This document shows, piece after piece, positions 1 through 7,007 of a stretch of 17,355 nucleotides of DNA. The notes beneath the pieces are model-generated. The model was not told where the DNA came from, did not search any database, and was given only the letters and a program-made list of their open reading frames with translations. The position numbers and the translations under genes are program-made. Source of the stretch: Actinomycetes bacterium (GTDB lineage: Bacteria; Actinomycetota; Actinomycetes; Mycobacteriales; Micromonosporaceae); assembly GCA_021793335.1 (NCBI GenBank), contig JAJYSW010000042.1, positions 1 to 17,355 of the forward strand. The letters are read 5' to 3'. The first letter of the stretch is position 1. The number at the start of each line of letters is the position of its first letter.

Positions 1-668
1 TCTCGGTGGTGACCCGGCACGATGGGCACGTCGCACCCGGCCGCGGCGACCGCGTCGCGCAGCCGCAGGTAGTCATCGGCGTTGAAAAAAATCTGAGTGA
101 TGGCGAAATCGGCTCCCGCGCGGCATTTCGCGACGAAGTGGCGCACGCCGGTCTCCCAGTCGACGTCTCTGGGGTGGCCTTCGGGGAAAGCCGCCACACC
201 GACGCTGAAATCACCGGAGGATTTGATGAGTTCGACCAGTTCGCGGGCGTACCGCAGCCCTTGGGGGTGATCGACCCACTCGGCGCGCGGATCGCCCGGC
301 GGGTCGCCGCGCAGCGCGAGGATATTACGCACCCCGACATTGGCGAAGTGCCCGATGAGGTTGCGCAGCTCGGCCACGGAGTGGTCGACGGCAGTGCAGT
401 GCGCCATGGTCAGCAGCGTCGTCTCGGCGTTGATCCGATCGGTCGTCTCGACGGTCTTGCCCCTGGTCGAACCGCCGGCGCCGTAGGTGACCGACACGAA
501 GTCGGCACCGAGGCTCTCCAGGGCGCGGACCGTGCGCCACAGGATGGCCTCGTCCTTCTCCGAGCGGGGCGGGAACATCTCGAAGGAGAACCTCGGGGCA
601 CCGGAACGGAGCAGATCGCCGATCTTGGCGGTCTGCTGCGGCATCACTGAAGCGACTCCGAGGGTCAT
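1..668 (-). CDS. metF: 5,10-methylenetetrahydrofolate reductase, 3' part outside window
   Basis: Catalyses NAD(P)H/FAD-dependent reduction of 5,10-methylene-THF to 5-methyl-THF, the methyl donor for methionine synthesis; cytosolic TIM barrel. The translation starts MTLGVASV and shows the family signatures FSFEMFPPRSEKDE (substrate/FAD glutamate near residue 30), VSVTYGAGGSTR, the THF-side aspartate in LALRGDPPGDP, VGVAAFPEGHP and AITQIFFNADDY. The ATG at 668 is preferred over the ATG at 644 because the first residues align with other actinobacterial MetF proteins. No Shine-Dalgarno is seen; a TACGGT hexamer ends 6 nt before the ATG, so the mRNA may be leaderless. The gene is divergent from the polyprenyl synthase gene, a pairing known in other actinobacteria. 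Oddity: at bases 1-17 the frame reads VPIVPG then HHR, while the family expects P-x-x-P-x-x-M-P-V-T. Shifting frame gives V-T-T-E, which suggests an 11-bp deletion (see findings). Family call is certain; intactness is not. Confidence 0.93.
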   Translation of the reverse strand, partial: MTLGVASVMPQQTAKIGDLLRSGAPRFSFEMFPPRSEKDEAILWRTVRALESLGADFVSVTYGAGGSTRGKTVETTDRINAETTLLTMAHCTAVDHSVAELRNLIGHFANVGVRNILALRGDPPGDPRAEWVDHPQGLRYARELVELIKSSGDFSVGVAAFPEGHPRDVDWETGVRHFVAKCRAGADFAITQIFFNADDYLRLRDAVAAAGCDVPIVPGHHR

Positions 669-728
669 GGGACAACCGTAGCGAATCCGAAACACGTGTG
701 CTGACCTGCATGCGGCACCACCCAGCAG

Positions 729-756
729 TTGAGACGGCATACCGGTCTCCTAGGGT
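729..756 (+). promoter_or_regulatory. Promoter of the polyprenyl synthase gene
   Basis: A TTGAGA hexamer (729-734) and a TAGGGT hexamer (751-756) are separated by 16 bp. TAGGGT matches the actinomycete housekeeping -10 pattern TAGRRT, and TTGAGA matches five of six positions of TTGACA. The -10 ends only 6 nt before the GTG start at 763, so transcription would begin at or next to the start codon (leaderless mRNA). This is inference from sequence; no transcript data are available here. Confidence 0.55.
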
Positions 757-762
757 CGGGGC

Positions 763-1815
763 GTGGAGCTCAAAGACCGTCTCGATGCCGCCCTGTCCGC
801 CTTCCTGGACCGGCAGGCCGCCGTGATCTGCGGTATCGACGACCGCCTGGGCGCGTACGCCGACGCCGTCCGCGCCTTCGTGCTGGGCGGCGGCAAACGA
901 GTTCGGCCCATGTTCGCCTACTGGGGGGCGCGCGGTGCGGGCCTGGCCGACTCGGACGAACTGGTCGCGTGCGTGGCGTCGCTGGAGCTGCTCCAGGCCG
1001 CGGCGCTGATGCACGACGACCTGATCGACGGCTCGGACACTCGCCGTGGCGCTCCTTCGATCCACCGCAGGTTCGCCGCTCTGCACGAGAGCGAACGCTG
1101 GTCGGGACGTCCCGAAGCATTCGGCCTGGCCGCGGCGATCCTGCTGGGCGACCTGTGCCTGGCCTGGTCGGACGAACTGCTGTGCTCGGCGGGCATGCCG
1201 TTCACGGCCGTGGCCGCGGCCCGGGCCGACTTCGACCTCATGCGCACCGAGGTCAGCGCCGGGCAGTATCTGGACGTGCTCTCGGAGGTGCGCCGCGACG
1301 TATCGGAGGACACCGCCGCGAAGGTCGCCCGCTACAAGTCCGCGAAGTACACGATCGAGCGGCCGCTGCTGATCGGTGCGTCCCTGGCCGGGGCCGACGA
1401 GACGGTCCGGGCCCACTATTCGAAGATCGGTCTGCCGCTGGGCGAGGCGTTCCAGCTGCGCGACGACGTTCTCGGCGTCTTCGGCGATCCGGAGCAGACC
1501 GGCAAACCCGCCGGTGACGACCTGCGCGAAGGCAAGCACACGTTCCTGGTGGCGCGGGCCTGGGCCGCGGCCGACGAGGTGCAGCGCGCGGCGCTCGACG
1601 CGGGCCTGGGCGACCCGGGCCTCGACCGGGCCGGCGTGGAGCGGCTGCGGGCGATCCTGATGGACACCGGCGCACTGGCCGATACCGAGCACCGCATCGA
1701 GACACTCGCGGCGCAGGCCGAGACGGCGCTGGAGCGCTCGCGCGGCGATGTGGACCCCGCTGCGCTCGACGTCTTCGCCGGACTCCTCGTGAATGCGGTC
1801 AAACGCGATTTCTAG
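763..1815 (+). CDS. idsA: Polyprenyl (geranylgeranyl-type) diphosphate synthase
   Basis: Trans-prenyltransferase that condenses isopentenyl diphosphate onto an allylic diphosphate to make a medium-chain prenyl diphosphate. The 350-aa protein has GGGKRVRP (43-49, diphosphate binding), the first aspartate-rich motif HDDLID (84-89), KSAKYTIERP (about 192-201), and the second aspartate region LRDDVLG (232-238), where the last position is Gly rather than Asp. The loop GDDLREGKHT (251-260) is typical of the family. Length is normal for class IdsA/GGPP synthases. The GTG at 763 is the first start in frame after a good promoter and sits 6 nt from its -10; ELKDRLDAALS is a typical helical N-terminus. 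Chain length (C15, C20 or longer) cannot be fixed by eye. The product likely feeds quinone, carotenoid or cell-envelope lipid synthesis. Divergent from metF. Confidence 0.92.
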   Translation: MELKDRLDAALSAFLDRQAAVICGIDDRLGAYADAVRAFVLGGGKRVRPMFAYWGARGAGLADSDELVACVASLELLQAAALMHDDLIDGSDTRRGAPSIHRRFAALHESERWSGRPEAFGLAAAILLGDLCLAWSDELLCSAGMPFTAVAAARADFDLMRTEVSAGQYLDVLSEVRRDVSEDTAAKVARYKSAKYTIERPLLIGASLAGADETVRAHYSKIGLPLGEAFQLRDDVLGVFGDPEQTGKPAGDDLREGKHTFLVARAWAAADEVQRAALDAGLGDPGLDRAGVERLRAILMDTGALADTEHRIETLAAQAETALERSRGDVDPAALDVFAGLLVNAVKRDF

Positions 1816-1868
1816 GCTCGTGCGGGCCGGACGGTGTCGCCCGCGCGCTTCGTCACGACCCTCGCACG

Positions 1869-1885
1869 GGTGACCCGGAGTCACC
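1869..1885. repeat. Inverted repeat between the prenyl synthase gene and the next gene
   Basis: GGTGAC and GTCACC form perfect 6-bp arms around CCGGA, 53 nt after the prenyl synthase stop. A second GCGGGC / GCCCGC dyad lies at 1822-1827 and 1839-1844. Neither is followed by a T-tract. They could be weak terminators or an operator for the gene starting near 1944; the sequence does not decide. Confidence 0.3.
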
Positions 1886-1943
1886 TCTCGACCGCCCGCT
1901 CGTTGATCCCCATAGGAGATGCGAACGAACGGTGGGAGCTTCT

Positions 1944-2540
1944 GTGGGACTCTTCGGCGTCATGGGGCGCGAGGTCAAGGGCGCGATTCGGTCACTCGGT
2001 TACGACATGCGCCACTCGAAACGCTTCCGGCGCCTGGGGGCCGTGACGGTGGCGGCGGTCGCCGGCGGAGCGCTGGCCACCGGGGTGATGGTTCGCACGC
2101 CGGTCCCCGAGCTGATCGGCATGGAGACCGATCGGGAGGAATCGGACGTCACCGACGGTTGGCTCGGCTTCGACTCCGGCACGCAACCGCAGGACGCCGA
2201 GGCGACACCCGTGCCACCGACCGAGCCGCCCTCGCCGACGGCCGAGTCGCCCGAAGCGCCGCCGGGTGAGCGGACGACATCGGCCACCGGTACCGGCAGA
2301 GCGGACACGCAGACCGGAGCGGAGGTGTCCGTACCGGGGCTGACGCCGATCGAGAAACCCACCGGCGGCCCGATCCACGAGGAGAACGACACCGCCCCGA
2401 CCACCGAGCCCGAACCCGAGCCCGAACCGAGCGGGACACCGCCCGAACCGTCCCCGAGCCCGACGCCGACCGAGCCGCCGACGCCCACGAAAGCGCCGAC
2501 GCCGACGGCGACGCCGAGCAAGACGCCCGTCGAAGGGTGA
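1944..2540 (+). CDS. Membrane-anchored protein with Pro/Thr-rich outer tail, function unknown
   Basis: No family recognised. The 198-aa product has a short basic cytoplasmic start (residues 1-30, ending RHSKRFRR), one transmembrane helix (about 31-51, LGAVTVAAVAGG...), and an exported low-complexity tail rich in Pro, Thr, Glu and Ser. The tail ends in PTPTEPPTPTKAPTPTATPS-type repeats that resemble cell-wall-spanning stalks. There is no enzyme motif, lipobox, Cys or sortase signal. The GTG at 1944 is preferred because GGGAG (1934-1938) precedes it by 5 nt; a GTG at 1932 with AGGAG 13 nt upstream is the alternative. The stop lies 6 nt from the stop of the convergent PrsW gene, leaving no room for a terminator between them, so the two transcripts probably overlap. 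A structural envelope protein or a stalk is possible, but that is a guess. Confidence 0.7.
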   Translation: MGLFGVMGREVKGAIRSLGYDMRHSKRFRRLGAVTVAAVAGGALATGVMVRTPVPELIGMETDREESDVTDGWLGFDSGTQPQDAEATPVPPTEPPSPTAESPEAPPGERTTSATGTGRADTQTGAEVSVPGLTPIEKPTGGPIHEENDTAPTTEPEPEPEPSGTPPEPSPSPTPTEPPTPTKAPTPTATPSKTPVEG

Positions 2541-2546
2541 ACCGCC

Positions 2547-3764
2547 TCAACCGGGTGCGGCCGCGGCCTCCTCGCTGGGCTCGGCCGGGTCGCCCCGATC
2601 GGTGATCTCGGCCAGCTCGGCGCGGATCGCGGCGATATTGCGTTTGACCGCGGCCACGTCCGGTGCGTCGTCGGCATCGGCGTCGCGGCGCTGTTCCCGG
2701 GCCAGGATCGCCGCCAACCGCACCAGTTCGCGCTGCAACTGGCCCAACAGGTGCGCGGCGGGTTTACCCCAGCGTTTCGCGGCTCGATTGCGGGCCTTGT
2801 GGCGGCTGCGCAGCGAACGCATCGTCGTCAGATCCTCAGTGGTGATGACCGATTCGGGCTGGTCCGACATCGTCGTCACGAACCAGCGCCACTCGGCTCG
2901 CGCCGCGAAATGGTAGAGCACCAGGAACAGCCCCAGGATGATCAGGCCCTTGCCGTAGGTCACCGGCAACGTCAGCCGCGTGTCCAGGCCCGGCCCCACC
3001 GGCAGATTCCACAGCGCGTGCATGGCCATCGACAGCAGGAACAGCCCGAAGGCGACCGACAGCCGCACTCGCATCGGTTTGCGGACCTGCGTGACGAGAT
3101 AGGCGATGCCGAGCCCGGCCGTCCCCGAGTACAACGGATGCGACCACGGCCCGGCCACGAGGACGCGAGTGAACGTGACCGTCAGCGAGCCGGCCCAATC
3201 GGAATTGGGATTGATGACGGCGAAGTTGATCGCGTACGTGAGATTCTCGACCACTTGGAAGCCCAGGCCCACCAGGGCACCGTAGATGAGTCCGTCGATG
3301 GACCGGTCGAAATGCTCACGGACGATGAGGACGAGCATGACCACGCCGAGGGTCTTGAGCCACTCCTCGTTGAGCGGCCCGGCGATCGCCGGGCCCCAGG
3401 TGCGGGCCCAGGCGACGTCGGTGAGCTTTGCGAGGACGACCAAGGAGGCGTCGTTGGCGATCATGGCGAACGCGACGGCGGCCAGACCGCCCCAGCACAT
3501 GGCGGCGGCCCGGACCGTGACCGGTTCGCTCTCGAACAGGTCCAGGCGGGCAAGAATCCACAGGAACACGACCGCCAGGACCGCGTTGATGGCGATCGAG
3601 GCCCACAGCGCCCCGGCGATGTCGCTGTACTCCGGCGACAGGACCCGGCCCAGGCCGATGAGCCCGAAGACCAGGCAGGCGACATAGACCCAGTAGGCCG
3701 GACGCCGGACACGGATGAAGGCGCCCTGACTCTCGACGACGACGCGCTCGGTATGGACGATCAT
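2547..3764 (-). CDS. PrsW-family intramembrane glutamic protease
   Basis: Multi-pass membrane protease of the PrsW/CAAX-related superfamily; B. subtilis PrsW cleaves the anti-sigma factor RsiW at site 1. The 405-aa protein has about eight hydrophobic helices in residues 22-290. Conserved motifs are NEEWLK (132-137, the EExxK catalytic glutamates E133/E134), FQVVEN (169-174), SHPLYSG (208-214) and MHALWN (248-253). A cytoplasmic C-terminal tail (about 300-405) is charged and Ala-rich with coiled-coil character (GQLQRELVRLAAILAREQ region, then AAVKRNIAAIRAELAEI), which the minimal PrsW core lacks. Its ATG overlaps the upstream gene's TGA (ATGA), so the two are translationally coupled and probably act together. 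No anti-sigma factor is visible in the window, so the substrate is unknown. Family assignment is firm; role is inferred. Confidence 0.88.
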   Translation of the reverse strand: MIVHTERVVVESQGAFIRVRRPAYWVYVACLVFGLIGLGRVLSPEYSDIAGALWASIAINAVLAVVFLWILARLDLFESEPVTVRAAAMCWGGLAAVAFAMIANDASLVVLAKLTDVAWARTWGPAIAGPLNEEWLKTLGVVMLVLIVREHFDRSIDGLIYGALVGLGFQVVENLTYAINFAVINPNSDWAGSLTVTFTRVLVAGPWSHPLYSGTAGLGIAYLVTQVRKPMRVRLSVAFGLFLLSMAMHALWNLPVGPGLDTRLTLPVTYGKGLIILGLFLVLYHFAARAEWRWFVTTMSDQPESVITTEDLTTMRSLRSRHKARNRAAKRWGKPAAHLLGQLQRELVRLAAILAREQRRDADADDAPDVAAVKRNIAAIRAELAEITDRGDPAEPSEEAAAAPG

Positions 3765-4354
3765 GGGCCGCTCAACACGAAACTCGAAACGAAGTCGTCG
3801 GCTCCGGCGATGCTGTCGTCGAGCTGGCCGGAGGGCGCGATCGTGATGACCGTGGCGGCCGAGCCGTCACTGGTACCGACCACGACGATGGTCCCGGCTA
3901 TGTTGCGCCCGTACAGGTCGGCTCGGTAGCCTTCCAGGCCGTTGATCGGGTTGCGGTAGACGCGAATGTCGGTGGCCGCGACTCCCGGCTGCGTGGTGGT
4001 GAGACGGTCCGCCCGGCGTTCGAGCAGACGCCGCAGGCTGTCCACCGCGGTGTCGACCTGGACGGTGGCACTGACCTTGCCGCGGAAGAGCTCGATCCGG
4101 TGCTGCGACAGGCTCAAACCCGCGCTCCAGCCGCTGCCCGGGGGCAGGAACTGGAGTTGCGCGTCCGCGACGGGGTAGGACTCCAACGTGACCGTCTCAC
4201 CGGGCACGAGCTTCTCGGTGGCGTCGCCGACGGCACGCTCCAGCCCGGTCCACAATGCCACCGGCAACATGATGGCGACTGCGGCGAGAACGGTCTGCCA
4301 CAGGCGCCCACGTTCCAGGCCGATCCGGTTCAACCGTATGGTGGCCTCGCCCAA
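3761..4354 (-). CDS. Single-pass membrane protein coupled to PrsW gene, function unknown
   Basis: Not a family I recognise. The 197-aa product has a short basic N-terminus, one transmembrane helix (about 20-36, TVLAAVAIMLPVALW), and an outer domain of about 150 residues. The outer domain is mixed alpha/beta: a helical GLERAVGDATEKL start, strands around VTLESYPVADAQLQFLP and KVSATVQVDTAVDSL, and a GYRADLYGRNIAGTIVVVG core. This pattern recalls the small secreted LpqN/DUF-type folds of actinobacteria, but no motif proves it. The TTG at 4354 is chosen because GGGGAGGG lies 4 nt upstream; an ATG at 4414 has no ribosome site and its extra codons have weaker third-position GC. The stop overlaps the PrsW start (ATGA), so co-translation is expected. 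It may be a partner or substrate of the protease; this is inference. Confidence 0.78.
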   Translation of the reverse strand: MGEATIRLNRIGLERGRLWQTVLAAVAIMLPVALWTGLERAVGDATEKLVPGETVTLESYPVADAQLQFLPPGSGWSAGLSLSQHRIELFRGKVSATVQVDTAVDSLRRLLERRADRLTTTQPGVAATDIRVYRNPINGLEGYRADLYGRNIAGTIVVVGTSDGSAATVITIAPSGQLDDSIAGADDFVSSFVLSGP

Positions 4355-4436
4355 GTGTCCCTCCCCGAGTCGCGACGCGCGCAACGCGGGGGCCGTTCGA
4401 GACCCTCCGCGCATGCACTACAAGATTACGGGGAGG

Positions 4437-4459
4437 GAACCGGGACGCGCCCACGGTTC
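4437..4459 (-). terminator. Weak hairpin after ilvE
   Basis: GAACC GGG, loop ACGCG, then CCC AC GGTTC form an 8-bp stem with a 2-nt bulge. It starts 9 nt after the ilvE stop codon in the direction of transcription. There is no U-run, so termination is plausible but unproven; it may only separate ilvE from the next minus-strand gene. Confidence 0.35.
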
Positions 4460-4468
4460 GTGAATGTC

Positions 4469-5566
4469 CTAAGCGATCCGCATCGTCCACCCGTGGGTGT
4501 CCTCGGCGCGGCCGTGCTGGATGTCGAGGATGGCCTGGCGCAGCCGCATGGTGAACTCACCGGCCTCGCCGCCGCCGATGACGAACTCGCCCTTGCGGCT
4601 CTTGACCGTCCCGATCGGAGTGATGACGGCGGCTGTGCCGCAGGCGAAGGACTCGGTGAGCGCCCCCGACTCGGCGTCGTCCCTCCAACGGGTGAAGGCA
4701 TAGTCGGTCTCGCAGACCTCCCAACCGGACTCGGAGGCGAGCGTGAAGATCGCATCACGGGTGATGCCGGGCAGGATCGTGCCGAGCTTGGGGGTGTAGA
4801 TCACCCGCTCGTTCTCGTACACGAAGAACAGGTTCATCCCGCCGAGCTCATCGACGTACTCGTAATCGACCGCGTCCAAGAACACCACCTGGTCGCAGCC
4901 GTGCTCGATGGCCTCGGACTGCGGCAGCAGACTGGCCGCGTAGTTGCCGCCGCACTTGGCGGCGCCGGTACCGCCGGGACCGGCCCGGTTGTACTCCTCG
5001 GAGACCCACAACGTCAGCGGCTGCGGCCCGTTCTTGAAATAGGCCGCCGCGGGCGAGGCGATGACCATGTACCGGTACTCCTTCGCCGGACGCACCCCCA
5101 GGAACTGCTCGGAGGCGAACATGAACGGCCGCAGGTACAGGCTGGCCTCCTCCTGGGCGGGCACCCAACCGGCGTCGACGGCCAGCAGCTCCCGGATCGA
5201 GTCGAGGAACCACTGCTCGGGCAGATGCGGCATCGCCATCCGCTCGGCCGACAGATTCATGCGCCTGGCGTTGGCCTCGGCCCGGAACAACCCGATGCCG
5301 CCATCGGGGTACCGGTAGGCCTTGAGTCCCTCGAAGATCTCCTGCGCGTAATGCAGCACCGCCGCCGAAGGAGACAGGGTGATCGGCGCGAAGGCCGTGA
5401 TGCGGGCGTCGTGCCAGCCGCGGTCGACGTGGTACGACATGGTGAACATGTGGTCGGTGAACAGGGACCCGAACCCCGGATCGGCGATCAGACGATCGCG
5501 CTCGGCGGCGGGGGTCGGGGCGGGGTGCGGCTCGCGCCGCAGGTCGGGAAGACCATCGGTGGTCAT
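4469..5566 (-). CDS. ilvE: Branched-chain amino-acid aminotransferase
   Basis: PLP enzyme of fold-type IV (class IV aminotransferase) that moves the amino group between glutamate and the 2-keto acids of leucine, isoleucine and valine; cytosolic, the last step of their synthesis. The 365-aa product has the bacterial/eukaryotic long-form BCAT layout: HYAQEIFEGLKAYR (72-85), FRAEANARRMNLSAERM (94-110), LYLRPFMFASEQFLGVRP (143-160), GGTGAAKCGGNYAAS with PLP lysine K204, YVDELGGMN with E240, and FACGTAAVITPIG near residue 325. Start ATG at 5566 has GAAGGAA upstream. It is the last gene of a serA-leuB-ilvE series on one strand, but a strong hairpin separates it from leuB, so it probably has its own promoter in 5567-5670. 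Identification is secure. Confidence 0.97.
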   Translation of the reverse strand: MTTDGLPDLRREPHPAPTPAAERDRLIADPGFGSLFTDHMFTMSYHVDRGWHDARITAFAPITLSPSAAVLHYAQEIFEGLKAYRYPDGGIGLFRAEANARRMNLSAERMAMPHLPEQWFLDSIRELLAVDAGWVPAQEEASLYLRPFMFASEQFLGVRPAKEYRYMVIASPAAAYFKNGPQPLTLWVSEEYNRAGPGGTGAAKCGGNYAASLLPQSEAIEHGCDQVVFLDAVDYEYVDELGGMNLFFVYENERVIYTPKLGTILPGITRDAIFTLASESGWEVCETDYAFTRWRDDAESGALTESFACGTAAVITPIGTVKSRKGEFVIGGGEAGEFTMRLRQAILDIQHGRAEDTHGWTMRIA

Positions 5567-5670
5567 GGGAAGTTCCTTCGGTCATTGCCTGCTATCGGTG
5601 TGCTGTGCCCAACTTACCGCTCGTTCAGGTCGTCGGGCAGGTCGCGCTCGGGTCACGGACGACACGGAAA

Positions 5671-5697
5671 CGCCCGGCGAGTGTCCCTCGCCGGGCG
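5671..5697 (-). terminator. Intrinsic terminator of leuB
   Basis: Perfect 11-bp inverted repeat (CGCCCGGCGAG and its complement) with a 5-nt loop, beginning 25 nt past the leuB stop. On the minus strand it is followed by GTTTCC, a short U-rich stretch. This is the form of an actinobacterial intrinsic terminator. Confidence 0.75.
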
Positions 5698-5721
5698 TGA
5701 TCGGAGCTGAGCGCCGGGGCT

Positions 5722-6759
5722 CTAGCTCAATTGTCCGGCGACGTCGGCGGCTACTCGCTCGCCTACCTCGGCGGTGCGGATCGGAGCGTCGGACTCGCGT
5801 CCGGCCAGCTCGCGTTCGACCGCGGCGTTCACCGCGATCGCGGCATCGGCCCGGCCCAAGTGTTCGAGCAGCAGCGCCGTCGAGGCGATCGTGGCGATCG
5901 GGTCGGCGATGCCCTGCCCGGCGATGTCGGGGGCCGAACCGTGCACCGGTTCGAACATCGACGGATGCGTGTGGTCGGGGTTGATGGAGCCCGAAGAGGC
6001 CAGCCCGATACCGCCGGTGACGGCCGCGGCGACATCGGTGAGAATATCGCCGAACAGGTTGTCGGTGACGATCACATCGAAGGTGTGCGGACGGCTGACC
6101 AGGAACATGGCCGCGGCATCGACATGCTGGTACTCGGTGGTGACGTCCGGGTACTCCTCGGCGACCTCGTTGAAGGCCCGCTGCCATAGCCCACCGGCGT
6201 GGACGAGCACGTTCGTCTTGTGCACGAGCGTCAGATGCCCGCGGCGGCGCTTGGCGCGCTCGAACGCGTCGCGGACCACGCGCTCGACACCGTAACGCGT
6301 GTTCAGGCTCTCCTCGGTGGCGATCTCCGCGGAGGAGCCGACATGGAGATTGCCGCCCGCCCCGGTGTACAACCCCTCGGTGCCCTCCCGGACCACCACG
6401 AAATCGATGTCGCCGGGCTTGACGCCGGCCAGCGGCGTGGACGCGCCCGGATACAAGCGGCTGGGGCGCAGATTCACATACTGGTCGAACTCGAAACGGA
6501 GCTTCAGCAGCAGCCCTCGTTCGAGCACGCCCGGGGGCACCGACGGGTCGCCGATGGCGCCCAGCAGAATCGCGTCATGGCCATCGATCTCGGTGAGCAC
6601 GCTGTCGGGAAGCACCTCCCCGGTCGCGTTGTAGCGACGCGCCCCGAGGTCGTATTCGGTGGCTTCATACCCGGGAAGCGCCACTTCGAGCACCCTTCGG
6701 GCCTCGGCGGTGACCTCTTGTCCGATCCCGTCGCCGGGGATGACCGCGATCCTGCTCAT
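5722..6759 (-). CDS. leuB: 3-isopropylmalate dehydrogenase
   Basis: Catalyses NAD-dependent oxidative decarboxylation of 3-isopropylmalate to 2-ketoisocaproate precursor in leucine synthesis; cytosolic homodimer. The 345-aa protein starts MSRIAVIPGDGIGQEV and contains the substrate arginines R88 and R98 (LRFEFDQYVNLRP), R124 in VVREGTEGLY, K181 in HKTNVL, metal-binding D214, D238 and D242 (TDNLFGDILTD), and the NAD loop HGSAPDIAGQGIADP (273-287). This is the short form usual in actinobacteria. The ATG at 6759 has GAGAGG 5 nt upstream; a longer in-frame reading to 6945 has no family similarity and crosses the upstream hairpin, so it is not used. The paralogue isocitrate or tartrate dehydrogenase is less likely because of the LeuB-type REGTEGLY context and neighbours serA and ilvE. 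Confidence 0.96.
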   Translation of the reverse strand: MSRIAVIPGDGIGQEVTAEARRVLEVALPGYEATEYDLGARRYNATGEVLPDSVLTEIDGHDAILLGAIGDPSVPPGVLERGLLLKLRFEFDQYVNLRPSRLYPGASTPLAGVKPGDIDFVVVREGTEGLYTGAGGNLHVGSSAEIATEESLNTRYGVERVVRDAFERAKRRRGHLTLVHKTNVLVHAGGLWQRAFNEVAEEYPDVTTEYQHVDAAAMFLVSRPHTFDVIVTDNLFGDILTDVAAAVTGGIGLASSGSINPDHTHPSMFEPVHGSAPDIAGQGIADPIATIASTALLLEHLGRADAAIAVNAAVERELAGRESDAPIRTAEVGERVAADVAGQLS

Positions 6760-6828
6760 GCTGCCTCTCTGGTTCGTTTCAATCCTCAGTGCCACGGAGC
6801 GTTTCGAACCCCGGTGCGCTTGAGCGAA

Positions 6829-6838
6829 CGGTGCACCG
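6829..6838. promoter_or_regulatory. Palindrome upstream of leuB
   Basis: CGGTGCACCG is a perfect 10-bp palindrome 70 nt before the leuB start, next to a CGCTTGAGCG dyad (6817-6826). No leucine-rich leader peptide is apparent in 6760-6903, so an operator is more likely than an attenuator. Low confidence; short palindromes are common in GC-rich DNA. Confidence 0.25.
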
Positions 6839-6903
6839 CACCTGACCCCCGCGCCGAACCGCAGACCACGAAATGCAAAGGAACCGATCGGCCCCGAACA
6901 GGG

Positions 6904-6946
6904 AATGCGGGCGGGTGCGTTCACTTTAACGCACCCGTCCCGCATT
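6904..6946 (-). terminator. Large hairpin between serA and leuB
   Basis: AATGCGGGCGGGTGCGTT pairs with the segment at 6928-6946 over 18 bp with one bulged base and a 6-nt loop. It lies 62 nt downstream of the serA stop. A second hairpin (GGAACCGG / CCGGTTCC, 6970-6977 and 6989-6996) sits 12 nt after the same stop. Together they look like a double terminator. The U-tract is weak, and the large hairpin would also form in transcripts from the other strand. Confidence 0.6.
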
Positions 6947-7007
6947 TCGACGAACGACTCTCACTGAATGGAACCGGCGGAAGAATCCCCGGTTCCTCGG
7001 CTCCCCG

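Noticed and set aside
4100..5710. 536-codon plus-strand open frame opposite ilvE
   Set aside because: No domain; the minus strand encodes a complete BCAT with catalytic lysine.
6760..6903. Leucine leader peptide or attenuator before leuB
   Set aside because: No short ORF with consecutive leucine codons and no pair of alternative hairpins with a U-run was found.
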